This document shows positions 35,135 through 44,340 of a DNA stretch of 64,000 nt, piece by piece. Both the position numbers and the translations under genes were made by a program. Under the pieces are notes generated by a model. That model was not told the DNA's origin, searched no databases, and was given only the letters and a program-made list of their open reading frames with translations. The stretch is from Aporhodopirellula rubra. GTDB taxonomy: Bacteria; Planctomycetota; Planctomycetia; Pirellulales; Pirellulaceae. Location of the stretch: the NCBI RefSeq assembly GCF_014192335.1, contig NZ_JACHXU010000006.1, forward strand, positions 62,001 through 126,000, in the 5' to 3' direction. How positions within the stretch are numbered: position 1 is the first letter of the stretch; each line of letters opens with the position of its first letter.

Positions 35135-36250
35135 TTAGGAAGCAGGGGGTGGTGGGGGCGGGGTCGAGGCGGTGAGGGCTGTGGCGAGTGTGGGGACGGT
35201 GGCGGCGGGTGACCAGGCGGCCATGCCGGCCATCCAGACCATCGTTTGCCCGTTCACTTCGCCACTGGCGATTCCCGATCGCATCTGATCGCTTGTGAAA
35301 GGACCTTTGGTCTGCCCGTTCACTGCGACATACCATGCGTCTGCTGCGGGTGGCGGTGGTGGTCCGGCGCTGGGAGCTGCCACGGGGCTCGCTCCGGCGG
35401 CGGGCATCATGCGGCTAGCCATCGCCATCCCGACGCCCAGTCCCATTCCTTCGGCGGCGCCTCCGCCTCCACCGCCCTCGGCGGCAGCCATCATGGCTTG
35501 GCCCATTTGGTATTGTTGGAATTTGTTCATGTCCCCAATCACGCCCATGCTGGTGCGTGTGTCGAGGGCTTTCTCGACTGATTCGGGGAACGAAATATTG
35601 ACGATGAAGAGTTGCGGGCAATCCAACCCATACTCATCGTCGATGCGTTCGACCACCTTCTCACGGAGCGTGCTGGCGAGCTGCTGGTAATTGCTCGCGA
35701 GATCCAACGCGGCGATCTGCGAACTGCCGATTAAGTCGGCGAACGCACTCTGGATTACTGATCGCAACAGCGTGGTGACATCATCGGCTCCGAACTGGCC
35801 ATCGGTGCCAACGATCTCGGTCAGTAACGCTTTCGGATCAACCGCTTTGAGCGTGTACGTGCCGAAGGCTCGGATTCGAATGGGCCCGAACTCGGGGTCA
35901 CGCAACATAATCGGGTTGGGTGTTCCCCATTTCAAATCCGTGAGCTGGCGTGTGCTGACGAAATACACTTCCGCTTTGAAGGGACTATCAAAGCCGTACT
36001 TCCAACTCTCGAGCGTCGTCATCACCGGACGGTTTGCCGTCGTCAGTTCATAGTGCCCCGGCGGGTACACATCGGCGATCTCTCCCTCGTAGACAAACAC
36101 CGCCATCTGGCCCGGACGCACAATCAGTTGGGCGCCGTTTTTGATTTCGTTATCGTGCCGTGGGAAACGCCAAACAAGCGTGTGTTGTGAGTCGTCGATC
36201 CACTCGATGATGTCGATCAACTCGGAGCGAATCAAATCAAACAATCCCAT
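35135..36250 (-). CDS. SPFH/band-7 protein with C-terminal GYF-like domain
   Basis: This 371-residue protein has an SPFH-like domain from about residue 25 (TLVWRFPRHDNEIKNGAQLI) to about 230, including the family-like NISFPESVEKALDTRTSMG. A Gly/Ala/Met-rich linker follows, then a C-terminal GYF_2-type domain (DAWYVAVNGQTKGPFTSDQM, then VWMAGMAAWSP), and a proline-rich end. SPFH proteins of this sort (YdjJ-like, sometimes called virion core proteins) form oligomers, usually at membranes, though no helix is obvious here. The GYF-like domain may bind peptide partners or the proline-rich tail. It is a single-gene unit. Its function is not known. Confidence 0.85.
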   Translation of the reverse strand: MGLFDLIRSELIDIIEWIDDSQHTLVWRFPRHDNEIKNGAQLIVRPGQMAVFVYEGEIADVYPPGHYELTTANRPVMTTLESWKYGFDSPFKAEVYFVSTRQLTDLKWGTPNPIMLRDPEFGPIRIRAFGTYTLKAVDPKALLTEIVGTDGQFGADDVTTLLRSVIQSAFADLIGSSQIAALDLASNYQQLASTLREKVVERIDDEYGLDCPQLFIVNISFPESVEKALDTRTSMGVIGDMNKFQQYQMGQAMMAAAEGGGGGGAAEGMGLGVGMAMASRMMPAAGASPVAAPSAGPPPPPAADAWYVAVNGQTKGPFTSDQMRSGIASGEVNGQTMVWMAGMAAWSPAATVPTLATALTASTPPPPPPAS

Positions 36251-36479
36251 CTGGATTCCTTTGTTCTAGGTGTTCGTGTATGCGAGAGCAGGCAGCTCTG
36301 GAATGATAACAAATTGGTGACGATTCAGGCCCACCGGGGACGGGCAACCGAAAACGTTCGCGTTCCTTCAGGCGAGAAAACGGATGTGTCAGGGCGCGCC
36401 ACGCGTGCTTTTTGCGTCACTTGCTGGCGTGTCGGAGTGGTCTTGCGTCTGGTGTGGTGCAGGTTGGTGGTGTGTTTTT

Positions 36480-36512
36480 TTGACCACGAAAAGGACGAAA
36501 GACACGAAAGGT
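36480..36512 (+). repeat. Dispersed CCACGAAAG repeat copy
   Basis: TGACCACGAAAAGGACGAAA followed by GACACGAAAGG matches the anchor of the tandem array with a few changes. Confidence 0.7.
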
Positions 36513-36773
36513 TGGGACTGACGGAAATTCTCGTTGGTCGTTTGGGTGCTGGCGACATATGGCCGGATCGGGGATTTAAGCCGTGCCGGAGCGGCGCATA
36601 AGGACCGCTTTTGCACGAAGCCTGGAGGTCCGAGAGACGTTCTCCATCGCCGCAGCCGCTCCCGTAATTGCAGTGTTTGCTTGGTCCGGCCTGCGGGAGA
36701 ATGCAGCTTCGAAGCATGCGCGTCGGGGCGGTATTTTGTTTGGTGTGATGGAGGTGGTGGTGTGGATTTTTTC

Positions 36774-36887
36774 AACCACGAAAAGTACGAACGATACGAA
36801 AGGTGGGGACTGACTTTTGAAGCAGTGGTCTGGTTCGTAGAGGAGGGATCTTGAAGGTGGGTGTCCGATCGGCGGCGCGATCGAGCC
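36774..36887 (+). repeat. Dispersed repeat unit with decayed REP-like core
   Basis: CCACGAAAAGTACGAACGAT followed by ACGAAAGGTGGGGACTG at the left, and CCGATCGGCGGCGCGATCGA at 36865-36884, keep the order seen in the tandem array but with most of the middle lost. Confidence 0.55.
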
Positions 36888-36939
36888 TTTTTGGTGTTCG
36901 CGGCTCAAATGCGTGGGCGATTTTCGCTGCGCCGCGCCG

Positions 36940-37929
36940 TTAGACTTTTCGTGCGGCCGGTGGTCGGAAGTAGAACCTTTGTTCGCCGAGCTGGAACTCG
37001 GTGATTTGATCCAATTTCACATCGTGCAGTCGCAGCCAAATTCCGTTGCGTGAGTTGAGGTCTTCGATCAGCCATCCTCGCGGTGTGTGATGCAGTTGCA
37101 AATGATTCGGACACACGTAGGGGTCGTTGATCGAGAGGGCTGATGTGGACGGATCCGAACCGATCACAATGTGAGTGCTTTCGAGCGTGTAGGACTGTTC
37201 GGGGCCCTTCGGATCTCGGTAGACGAGCTTCGGCAACGACACCTTCACGTCGCTTACTAATTGCGTTGCCCGTGCGTCTTTGTCGTCACCGGACACTTGG
37301 GTCCCGCCCCCATCGTCAAAGCGTCCATCGGGTGTTGGCATTTTGAAAGCGAACCGGTGCCCGCCGACGAGAAACTCTTGAGCGTTGCGGAGATACGCCC
37401 GCTGCACACGAAAGAACGATCCGTTACGGCTATCCAGATCCACGAAGTGCCACTGGTAGCTGCCCCGGTGTCGTCGACATTCCAACTGAGCGTGCTTCGA
37501 CGACATCAGGACTTCGTGAGGAAACGTTAAGTCTCCTTGTTCGCGACCGATCACGGCGACTCCGCCGCGTAGCCGGTGGACTTCCGACTCCTTGATCGAA
37601 CCGTCGTCGAGAGCGGAGAGAAACGCCATCGGCGGCCGCAAAATGGGGCGATACAGCGGCGTGCGTTTGGACGAAGCTTTCCCAGGCGCGGCGGCCCGCG
37701 ATTTTGCTCCGCGTGCTTGAGTCGCACCGTGCATTGCCGCGCCGCCCGATCCATTATCAACGTCGGGTTCGTCGTCGCCACGCAAGCGAGACGGATCGAC
37801 GACCATGGTTTGCCGGATCGCGTCGATTTCCTGATCGAGCGTTTCGCCCGTCATCGTCTGGTGAGCCAACGCGTCGTCATTCGAACGCCCGTCAGCGGCG
37901 CCGAGCAAGCGTTTGAGTTTGTCGAACAT
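36940..37929 (-). CDS. Protein with two FHA domains
   Basis: This 329-residue cytoplasmic protein has two forkhead-associated domains in its C-terminal two-thirds. The first has GREQGDLTFPHEVLMSSKHA and LDSRNGSFF. The second has IGSDPSTSALSINDPYVCPN, HLQLHH and LNSRNGIWL. FHA domains bind phosphothreonine, so this protein may read serine/threonine-kinase signals; a kinase lies at 50506. The N-terminal part is charged and low in pattern. ATG 37929 is preferred over TTG 37944, five codons upstream. It lies 77 bases downstream of cysH on the same strand. Confidence 0.85.
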   Translation of the reverse strand: MFDKLKRLLGAADGRSNDDALAHQTMTGETLDQEIDAIRQTMVVDPSRLRGDDEPDVDNGSGGAAMHGATQARGAKSRAAAPGKASSKRTPLYRPILRPPMAFLSALDDGSIKESEVHRLRGGVAVIGREQGDLTFPHEVLMSSKHAQLECRRHRGSYQWHFVDLDSRNGSFFRVQRAYLRNAQEFLVGGHRFAFKMPTPDGRFDDGGGTQVSGDDKDARATQLVSDVKVSLPKLVYRDPKGPEQSYTLESTHIVIGSDPSTSALSINDPYVCPNHLQLHHTPRGWLIEDLNSRNGIWLRLHDVKLDQITEFQLGEQRFYFRPPAARKV

Positions 37930-38006
37930 CAGCAGCAACTTCAACGAATAAAGAAAAGAGTCTGCTTCTATTCTGCCACGCTTGTGAGTGGGATGCTACG
38001 TGTAGC

Positions 38007-38927
38007 TTAGTTATGCAGCCCACATTCGGTTTTCTGAAAACCGCTCCACCGTCCCGCCCGCTCGTCTTCGCCGGCCATCACCGATCGCGTGCACGGTTGG
38101 CATCCGATGCTCGGGTAGCCTCGATCGTGGAGCGGGTTGTAGGGAATTCCTTCCTTCATGATCAGCGACCAAACCTGCTGTTTCGTCCAATTAGCCAGCG
38201 GACTGATTTTGACGAGCTGGAATTTTTTGTCCCAACCGACAATCGGCGCCTTCGCACGGTCCTCGCTCTGATCGCGCCGGATCGCACTGGCCCAGGCGTG
38301 CCAGCCGCGTGCCGCTTCGTGGAGCACCCGGAGCTTTCTTTCGAAACAGCAGCGGTTCGGATCCGTCAAATAGACCGGACCGCCGTTTTCTTTTTCGAAT
38401 TCCTCGACCGACATCTTCGGGTATTTGTATTCGACCGTGACGCCGTAACGCTCGCGAACCCGCTCGCGGAGCTGCATCGTTTCCTCGAATTGGTAACCCG
38501 TCTCCAGGTTAAAAATCGGCGTTTCCGGAGCGATTTCGGCCAGCATGTGAATAATCGTCATGCCTTCGGGGCCGAACGCGGTCGCCATCGTGAACTTGGG
38601 CGCGTAGCGATCGACCGCCCATTTCAAAATCGCTTGCGGGGTTTCGTTCTCCAACGCCTCGCTCTCTCGCTGCAGTTCGGCGAGAAATTCGGGTGTCGGC
38701 TCGAGCGGCGGGTCGGCGACGCGGGCACCACCGACCAACGGAATCCCCTCTTTATCAAGCCCCATGGCTTTTTGAGCGGCCAACGCGGCGCCAGCGGATT
38801 CCTCGACCGAGAGCGTTTTGGACGGTTCAGAGTCAGGGGACACGATGGCGATGCTCGGCGACTGGGAAAGCGTTTGCGGGAGTCGAAATGGAACGGTTTT
38901 GGGAATTCGATCCGGGAAAGGATACAA
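38007..38927 (-). CDS. cysH: Phosphoadenylyl/adenylyl-sulfate reductase with 4Fe-4S cluster
   Basis: This 306-residue enzyme reduces activated sulfate (APS or PAPS) to sulfite in assimilation. The Cys pairs that bind the cluster are present: NRCCFERK and GCQPCTRSV. The catalytic Cys is in TECGLHN at the C-terminus. ATAFGPEGMTIIHMLAEIAP is the nucleotide-binding region. The presence of both Cys pairs points to the iron-sulfur form, which mostly uses APS. The start is uncertain: the frame runs to TTG 38927, and a GTG about 28 codons in is another choice. No other cys genes are nearby. An opposite-strand open frame of equal length is a shadow. Confidence 0.9.
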   Translation of the reverse strand: MYPFPDRIPKTVPFRLPQTLSQSPSIAIVSPDSEPSKTLSVEESAGAALAAQKAMGLDKEGIPLVGGARVADPPLEPTPEFLAELQRESEALENETPQAILKWAVDRYAPKFTMATAFGPEGMTIIHMLAEIAPETPIFNLETGYQFEETMQLRERVRERYGVTVEYKYPKMSVEEFEKENGGPVYLTDPNRCCFERKLRVLHEAARGWHAWASAIRRDQSEDRAKAPIVGWDKKFQLVKISPLANWTKQQVWSLIMKEGIPYNPLHDRGYPSIGCQPCTRSVMAGEDERAGRWSGFQKTECGLHN

Positions 38928-39066
38928 ACATGACCTGTTTGGTCAAGTATCTCCATCGACCACTCATCGGGGGTCCCTTGAGCAGATTCGCGAGGTCTAA
39001 CGACGAAAAACCGGTTCCGTCGGCTAAGATAGAGTGACTACACCCCTCAAGTCGATCGGGATTTTG

Positions 39067-40317
39067 ATGATGTTTTACCGCCTCCGGATTGCCTTCCCCA
39101 CACGGGCCCCACGTGTCACCCTCGTGATTTTGCTGTCTTTCGCCGTCACTGCGGCGTGCCAGGCCGGCAAGGTCGAACTCTCCGGCGGCGGCCAATTGAC
39201 CGGCGACGTCCGGCGTGCAGAGAAGGAAGACGGCTCGACAGCCCATGTCGTCGTGCGGATCGATCAAGATTTGTCGATCGCGGTCGCCGGGACTCATGTG
39301 CGACGAGCGGTCGAGGCGGACGACTTGAAAGAGTATCGCCAGCGGGCCGCATCAGCGGGCGATGACGCCGAGGCTCAATTCCAACTCGCCCGTTGGTGCA
39401 AGTCACAAACATTACTGCCGCAGTACCGTTATCACCTCACGCGGACGATCGATATCCAACCCGATCATGAACTCGCGCGGGCTGCGTTGGGATTCGTTCG
39501 AAACCGGTCAGGCAACGGCTGGATCAGTTATGAACGACTCCGCCGCAGTCAAGGATTGATCGAAGACCGAAAAGGCCGCTGGGTACTGCCAGAGGTTTTG
39601 GCGGCCAGTGAATACGCCGACGAAAGCGACAAGAAAGCAAAACTGTGGATCAAAAAGTTTAGACGCTTACACGCCAACGCGATCCGCGGTGACGCCGAAG
39701 CGATGGCCGAGATCGAGGCGATCGACGATCCATTCGCAACCCATGCGATCGCCTCGGAATTCCTTCGTACGCGAAGGTCCAAGATCAACTTGCGGACGCT
39801 ACGACTCGGTTACGTTCGCCTGCTCGGTCGGCTCCGAAACTCGGACGCGGTGAAGGCGCTCGTCGAAGCCGCCTTGTATGAACCGGATGAATTGATTCGC
39901 GAGGAAGCCGTGCGACAACTGACCGAATACGGAGGCTCATCCGCCGTGGCGACATGCCTGCCGCTATTACGATCCAACTCGCCGGCGCAGGTCAAAGCCG
40001 CCGCCCGTGTTCTCGCGTCTTTCCCCAATCCTGAACTCGCGTTTGCTTATACCAACGCGTTGATCACCGAACAGAAGTCCAAGGTCCAGGTCGGCAGTGG
40101 CGGCACGCAAGCCGGGTTCGGAAACAACGGATCAGCGGGAATGCAGCAGGGTGCGAAGATCGTAGAGAAAACAGTCGCGGTGCGGCATCCCGAAGTCCTA
40201 CGACTCGTCAAGATGATCGCCCCGAATGCGGACTACGGTTACGACGAAGTGGCTTGGCGTAAATACTTCGCGGCACTGAGAAACCCGAGCCGATCGGATC
40301 TCCGGCGCGATCCATAA
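39067..40317 (+). CDS. Exported HEAT-repeat-like protein
   Basis: This 416-residue protein has a signal peptide (FPTRAPRVTLVILLSFAVTA, then ACQA) and no clear enzyme motif. Its mature part has ALGFVRNRSGNGWISYERLR, and its C-terminal half shows HEAT-like helix pairs (AVKALVEAALYEPDELIREE, then AVRQLTEYGGSSAVATCLPL, with SPAQVKAAARVLASF). HEAT repeats bind proteins, so a periplasmic scaffold role is possible. ATG 39067 or 39070 is preferred; GTG 39034 is an alternative. It is not in an obvious operon. Confidence 0.7.
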   Translation: MMFYRLRIAFPTRAPRVTLVILLSFAVTAACQAGKVELSGGGQLTGDVRRAEKEDGSTAHVVVRIDQDLSIAVAGTHVRRAVEADDLKEYRQRAASAGDDAEAQFQLARWCKSQTLLPQYRYHLTRTIDIQPDHELARAALGFVRNRSGNGWISYERLRRSQGLIEDRKGRWVLPEVLAASEYADESDKKAKLWIKKFRRLHANAIRGDAEAMAEIEAIDDPFATHAIASEFLRTRRSKINLRTLRLGYVRLLGRLRNSDAVKALVEAALYEPDELIREEAVRQLTEYGGSSAVATCLPLLRSNSPAQVKAAARVLASFPNPELAFAYTNALITEQKSKVQVGSGGTQAGFGNNGSAGMQQGAKIVEKTVAVRHPEVLRLVKMIAPNADYGYDEVAWRKYFAALRNPSRSDLRRDP

Positions 40318-40339
40318 CCCTCAAAAAGTAACAACCACC

Positions 40340-40491
40340 GTAGTGCAGGCTGCCAGCCTGCAACATGACGCCGGCTACAGGCAAACGGCTAGAGACAAAC
40401 GGGCTAGCACGTGCGTGCGAGGCTCCGCTTAGATGAACTGCTTGCTGATGAACCAGGGGAGGTGGCAAGACAGGCTGGCAGCCTGTGCTAC
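40340..40491. repeat. 152-bp element with 22-bp terminal inverted repeats
   Basis: GTAGTGCAGGCTGCCAGCCT followed by GC at 40340-40361 is the near-perfect inverse of ACAGGCTGGCAGCCTGTGCT followed by AC at 40470-40491 (19 of 22 positions). Each arm is itself a CAGGCT-GCC-AGCCTG hairpin. The middle has no coding sense. It resembles a MITE or a dispersed hairpin repeat. Confidence 0.65.
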
Positions 40492-40911
40492 GGATACAGG
40501 TGACTGAACGGTTGTGGGTTGCGATGCATCAAAAGGGGTCAAGCACATTTCCGCAGAGCATGCGAACTGGACACACTGTTTCTTGTTCGCGGTAGCGTTC
40601 CCTGATATGACAGCAATCGCGGCGGGTTCACGAGCAACCCAACGAGTCTATTGATTCATTGATTATGGGTGCGCTCATCGTCGCCGAAACCCAATCGCAT
40701 CTATAGACAAGTTGTTCGTCGTTGAGATTGCATCACGCAAAACGCACGACGTCTCTATAGACGGGTTCTCTCGCGTTCCATCGACCCGTTACGTTCCGAA
40801 GAAGCCTTTCGGGTGGCATGTGAACCAGGAATTCTATTCTCTTCGTGCCACTGATCGCCTGCGCAAATGTGATTGCGTTGCTACAATATTGTTCAACTAT
40901 CGACAAAATTA

Positions 40912-40948
40912 GACATACCTCAATCTCCGATAAAAATCAGGACATACC
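40912..40948 (+). promoter_or_regulatory. Candidate operator repeats before the GntR-type gene
   Basis: GACATACC occurs at 40912-40919 and 40941-40948, 29 bases apart, just before the likely TTG start at 40950. Direct repeats this close to a regulator gene suggest self-regulation, but GntR operators are usually palindromic, so this is weak. Confidence 0.25.
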
Positions 40949-40949
40949 A

Positions 40950-41744
40950 TTGAGCCAAGAGATTCATTCCGTTCGCGCATATCAGCACTTACGCAACCGA
41001 CTGATCTCGGGAGATTTTGAGCCCGGCACGCGACTACTCTATGGACCTATCGGCAAAGAAATTGGCGTCAGCGCGACGCCGGTTCGCGAAGCCGCTGGTC
41101 GACTCGCCAACGAAGGTCTCGTTGATCTGATTCCTCAAATCGGAGCCGTTGTTCGTACCATCGGTCGCGAAGAGTTGATTGAGATCTACGGCGTTCGCGA
41201 AATCATCGAACCGGGTGCGTCCGCGATGGCGGCTCGAAAGGCGAGCGAAGAACAGATCGCGGCGATCGGTGAAGAGCTAGCTAAGATGAAAGAAGCGACG
41301 CACGCTCAAGAACTCGGCGGCACCGAAGTCACCACTCGGGAAATCAAACGAAACTTCGACCGCGCTGATTACGGATTCCACATTCGCGTGTTCGAAGCGA
41401 CCGGCAACAAAGCAATCGTACACACCGCGACTCAGTCGCAAGTACTGACGCGTGTGTTCGGCATTCGCAAACACATTCACGATGCCGAATCGATGAAACT
41501 GACCTGCGGTCACCACCAAGCGATTTTTGACGGCATCGCGAATCGCCAACCCGAAGCCGCTTTCGCCGCTGCCGTCGAACACATCCAATACGGCTTGGAA
41601 CATTGTCTGATCGTGATGGACCAAGCCGAAGCCGCGAAAGCAGCTGAAGAGGCCGCGAAAGAAGGCGGCAAAAACGAGCCAGCGGCAAAGGAGGCTCCCG
41701 TGGAGACGCCCTTGGAGACTCCGACGGAAGAAAAATCAGAATAG
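40950..41744 (+). CDS. GntR-family transcriptional regulator with FCD domain
   Basis: This 264-residue regulator has an N-terminal winged helix-turn-helix (YQHLRNRLISGDFEPGTRLL, then GKEIGVSATPVREAAGRLAN, then EGLVDLIPQIGAVVRTI) and an FCD ligand domain (IYGVREIIEPGASAMAARKA, then DYGFHIRVFEATGNKAIVHT). The FCD domain usually binds metal and a carboxylate ligand through Asp and His residues. The frame is open from 40845, but the family-type start SQEIHSVRAYQHLRNRL fits TTG 40950. The C-terminal tail is rich in Ala, Glu and Lys. No obvious target operon adjoins it. Confidence 0.88.
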   Translation: MSQEIHSVRAYQHLRNRLISGDFEPGTRLLYGPIGKEIGVSATPVREAAGRLANEGLVDLIPQIGAVVRTIGREELIEIYGVREIIEPGASAMAARKASEEQIAAIGEELAKMKEATHAQELGGTEVTTREIKRNFDRADYGFHIRVFEATGNKAIVHTATQSQVLTRVFGIRKHIHDAESMKLTCGHHQAIFDGIANRQPEAAFAAAVEHIQYGLEHCLIVMDQAEAAKAAEEAAKEGGKNEPAAKEAPVETPLETPTEEKSE

Positions 41745-42041
41745 TCTGAATCAGGACGCGAGAGTTTGCAGCATTTCAAACGATGACGTGCCTGTTCACG
41801 TTAGCTGGATGTGCCAGATTTTCGACCCCCGAAGCCTGGCGACGGCGACTGCACCTTTCTGAGAATGCTCGAGTCGCGTTAGTATTTGCTTAAAACGTGA
41901 GTGACTGATCGCTCTCGACGGGTCCCGCTGCGTAGATTTTTCGGCATCGCGAGCGATGAAACGGTGTTGCTTACCCAACGGTAGCAACCCTGGTATTATT
42001 CGACGTCTGTCATCGGAAGTGCGAACAAATACCTTCTCGGA

Positions 42042-44219
42042 ATGAAAGCTGGCCTGATCCCAGGCTTCGAACAACCTATGCCTGACTTGATTGCGCAAGG
42101 GTCGAATCGTTGGCGACGTGGGCTGCCTGAAATCGCCGCCGGACGCGACGTCCTGCTGGGGCGACAACCTCAAACCTCGCCGCCTCCTTCATCGCTCTCG
42201 TCACCGCCCGGGGCGGGTATCCATGCGGCCTATGCTGACGCCGGAGGGGGTGCGGTCGCAGCGATGGGACAACCGCAAAAACGACATATTGTTGCGATCC
42301 CATGGGCCGTTCCGTGGGACCCATCCATCTCTCGGCATCACGCCGTTCTCACGATGCTCAACGGTGACCGATTGCGAGTGACTCGCGATCCGAGAGCACG
42401 CAATCCGATCTTTTACCGTGGCAAACCGCGGGATCAGTTCGTCGTCGTTCCGGGTGAGCACTTTGTGATCGGTCAAACCACCTTCACGCTCGCTCGTCGC
42501 CCTGGATTCACATCCGATTCGGATCAGTCACCAAAACCTTCTGCCGATGCCGTTCCGTCCATCCGTCGTGGGCTCTCGCCAAACGAACATGGCGAACCGG
42601 CCAGCGACGCGGACCTCACGCCGGACTACATCGCGTCGCCGCAATCGTATGAAGTCACTGAAATGGCGTTTGCCGAATCGGCACTTCGCCAACGCAACTT
42701 TCACGACACCCAGGCACGAATCGAATTACTGGCCCGTTTGCCAGACTTGGTTGCCGGCAGTATCAGCGACGAGGAATTGTTTGCGCGAGTGACCGATGTC
42801 CTGTTGCGTGCGACCCCGGCCTCTTCCGCGGTCGCAATCGTTCGTGCGGATCTTTCGGAAGGTTCGATACCGAGTCCCGAGTCAGACAGCGTCTTGCCGC
42901 AGATGCAGATCTTGCACTACGACGTTCGCGACAATGATTCGACTTCGCACGATGTCAGCACCAAATTGGTTGCGGCGACCCTTCAACGTCGAGAGAGTGT
43001 GCTGCATCTTTGGGAGACCTCGCCCCTGCGAGGCGGACAAGCGTCAGCGACGGACTACACGGCGACTGAAAATATCGACTGGGCTTTTTGTGTGCCGTTG
43101 CGGAGTGAAGCGTGCCGCGGATGGGTTCTCTATGTGACCGGCAGCCGGACCGCGCTGCTCACCGGAGACGCCTCGATCAACGATTCACGAACGTTGGTGG
43201 ATCGACTCAGTGACGATGTCAAATTCGCCGAGGTTGTCGGCTCGCTTGTCTCGGGGATGCGGCAGGCCAATCAGTTTCAACAACGGCATGCGGCGATGCG
43301 GCGTTTCTTCGCGCCGGTCGTCCTGGACGCGATTGCGGGTACCGATTCAGAGAACTGGCTACAGCCGCGAGAGTGCGACCTATCGGTGATGTTCTGTGAC
43401 TTGCGTGGTTTTTCGCGTACATCCGAAATGCACAGCGACGATCTGCTCGTCTTGCTCAAACAAGTCAGCGCGGCACTCGGCGTGATGACCAAACATATCC
43501 TCGACACCGAGGGCGTGATCGGCGATTTTCACGGCGACGCCGCAATGGGTTTTTGGGGATGGCCGCTGCCCCTGCCGCACGGAACCGATCCGATGGTCGC
43601 GGCGAGTGCAGCGGCGGCGCGAGCAGCAGCCGACATCCGCCGCGACTACACCAAAGGTGCCTCCGATTTTCGCTGTGGAATCGGGATCGCCTCGGGCAAG
43701 GCCGTCGCTGGGCGAATCGGCACAGTCGACCAAGTCAAAGTCACCGCGTTTGGTCCCGTCGTGAATCTGGCGAGCCGATTGGAAGGTCTGACCAAAGTGT
43801 TCGGCGTTGAAATCCTCGTCGATGAAGCGACCGCGAAACACCTCGCCGTCCCCGATTCGGTGGAACGGAAATCCACCTCAGACGACCTGCGTCTCTCCGG
43901 TGCAAAGACTGCCACCACGCGGGACGGATTCCACCTCCGAACGCTCGGGCGTGTGCGGCCAGCGGGAACCAAGAACCCCATCGAGATCTTTCAGCTCATC
44001 GTGCCGATGGAGAATCATCCTCAACTCACCGAAGCTCAATTGAGACTTTCCGAGCAAGCGTTCGCCGCGTTTGGCGAAGGACGTTGGGACGACGCCTATC
44101 AGCAACTTCACGAATTGCCCGCCTGGGACCGCCCCAAAGACGTGTTGCTGCAGCGAATTCTGCAACACCACCGCGTCGCCCCTGCCGATTGGGACGGAGT
44201 ACTCGAGTTTCCGAAATAG
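42042..44219 (+). CDS. FHA-GAF-class III nucleotide cyclase
   Basis: This 725-residue signalling protein has an N-terminal FHA-like domain (WDPSISRHHAVLTML and FVIGQTTFTLARR, about residues 80-150), a GAF-like middle (ERVTDVLLRATPASSAVAIV-type segment, about 240-400), and a class III cyclase domain from about residue 440. The metal-binding Asp residues are in VMFCDLRGFSRTSE and FHGDAAMGFWGW, and Asn and Arg are in VVNLASRLEGL. The adenine-specifying Lys normally found before the second metal Asp is replaced (VIGDFHGD), so the substrate is uncertain. ATG 42042 or 42078 could be used. It would make a cyclic nucleotide in response to phosphorylation or ligand signals. Confidence 0.85.
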   Translation: MKAGLIPGFEQPMPDLIAQGSNRWRRGLPEIAAGRDVLLGRQPQTSPPPSSLSSPPGAGIHAAYADAGGGAVAAMGQPQKRHIVAIPWAVPWDPSISRHHAVLTMLNGDRLRVTRDPRARNPIFYRGKPRDQFVVVPGEHFVIGQTTFTLARRPGFTSDSDQSPKPSADAVPSIRRGLSPNEHGEPASDADLTPDYIASPQSYEVTEMAFAESALRQRNFHDTQARIELLARLPDLVAGSISDEELFARVTDVLLRATPASSAVAIVRADLSEGSIPSPESDSVLPQMQILHYDVRDNDSTSHDVSTKLVAATLQRRESVLHLWETSPLRGGQASATDYTATENIDWAFCVPLRSEACRGWVLYVTGSRTALLTGDASINDSRTLVDRLSDDVKFAEVVGSLVSGMRQANQFQQRHAAMRRFFAPVVLDAIAGTDSENWLQPRECDLSVMFCDLRGFSRTSEMHSDDLLVLLKQVSAALGVMTKHILDTEGVIGDFHGDAAMGFWGWPLPLPHGTDPMVAASAAAARAAADIRRDYTKGASDFRCGIGIASGKAVAGRIGTVDQVKVTAFGPVVNLASRLEGLTKVFGVEILVDEATAKHLAVPDSVERKSTSDDLRLSGAKTATTRDGFHLRTLGRVRPAGTKNPIEIFQLIVPMENHPQLTEAQLRLSEQAFAAFGEGRWDDAYQQLHELPAWDRPKDVLLQRILQHHRVAPADWDGVLEFPK

Positions 44220-44340
44220 CGATCACCTCGCTATCTTCTGATTCCCGCAACGCATGACCACGCCAAATCTGTCTTAGGATCAAGCACGGGATACTCAACC
44301 GCCTCATCTCGCCTCACCGAAGCCCTCCGAGTACCTCCGC

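Larger units (their letters stand above)
36251..36939 (+). other. Intergenic stretch with dispersed repeats
   Basis: This 689-base stretch has no supported gene. It holds two copies of the CCACGAAAG repeat (36480-36512 and 36774-36809) and a decayed REP-like core at 36865-36887 (CCGATCGGCGGCGCGATCGA). All open frames show repeat-derived or random translations. Confidence 0.55.
40318..40949 (+). other. Intergenic stretch with TIR element and regulator upstream region
   Basis: This 632-base stretch has no supported gene. Its left part is a 152-base element with matched ends (40340-40491). Its right part lies upstream of the GntR-type regulator and contains TCTATAGAC twice (about 40700 and 40754) and GACATACC twice (40912 and 40941). 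Confidence 0.5.

Noticed and set aside
38013-38933. A 306-codon open frame on the + strand exactly opposite cysH
   Set aside because: It shows no protein family pattern and mirrors a clear sulfate reductase with all its cysteine motifs; high-GC codon structure commonly leaves the opposite strand open.
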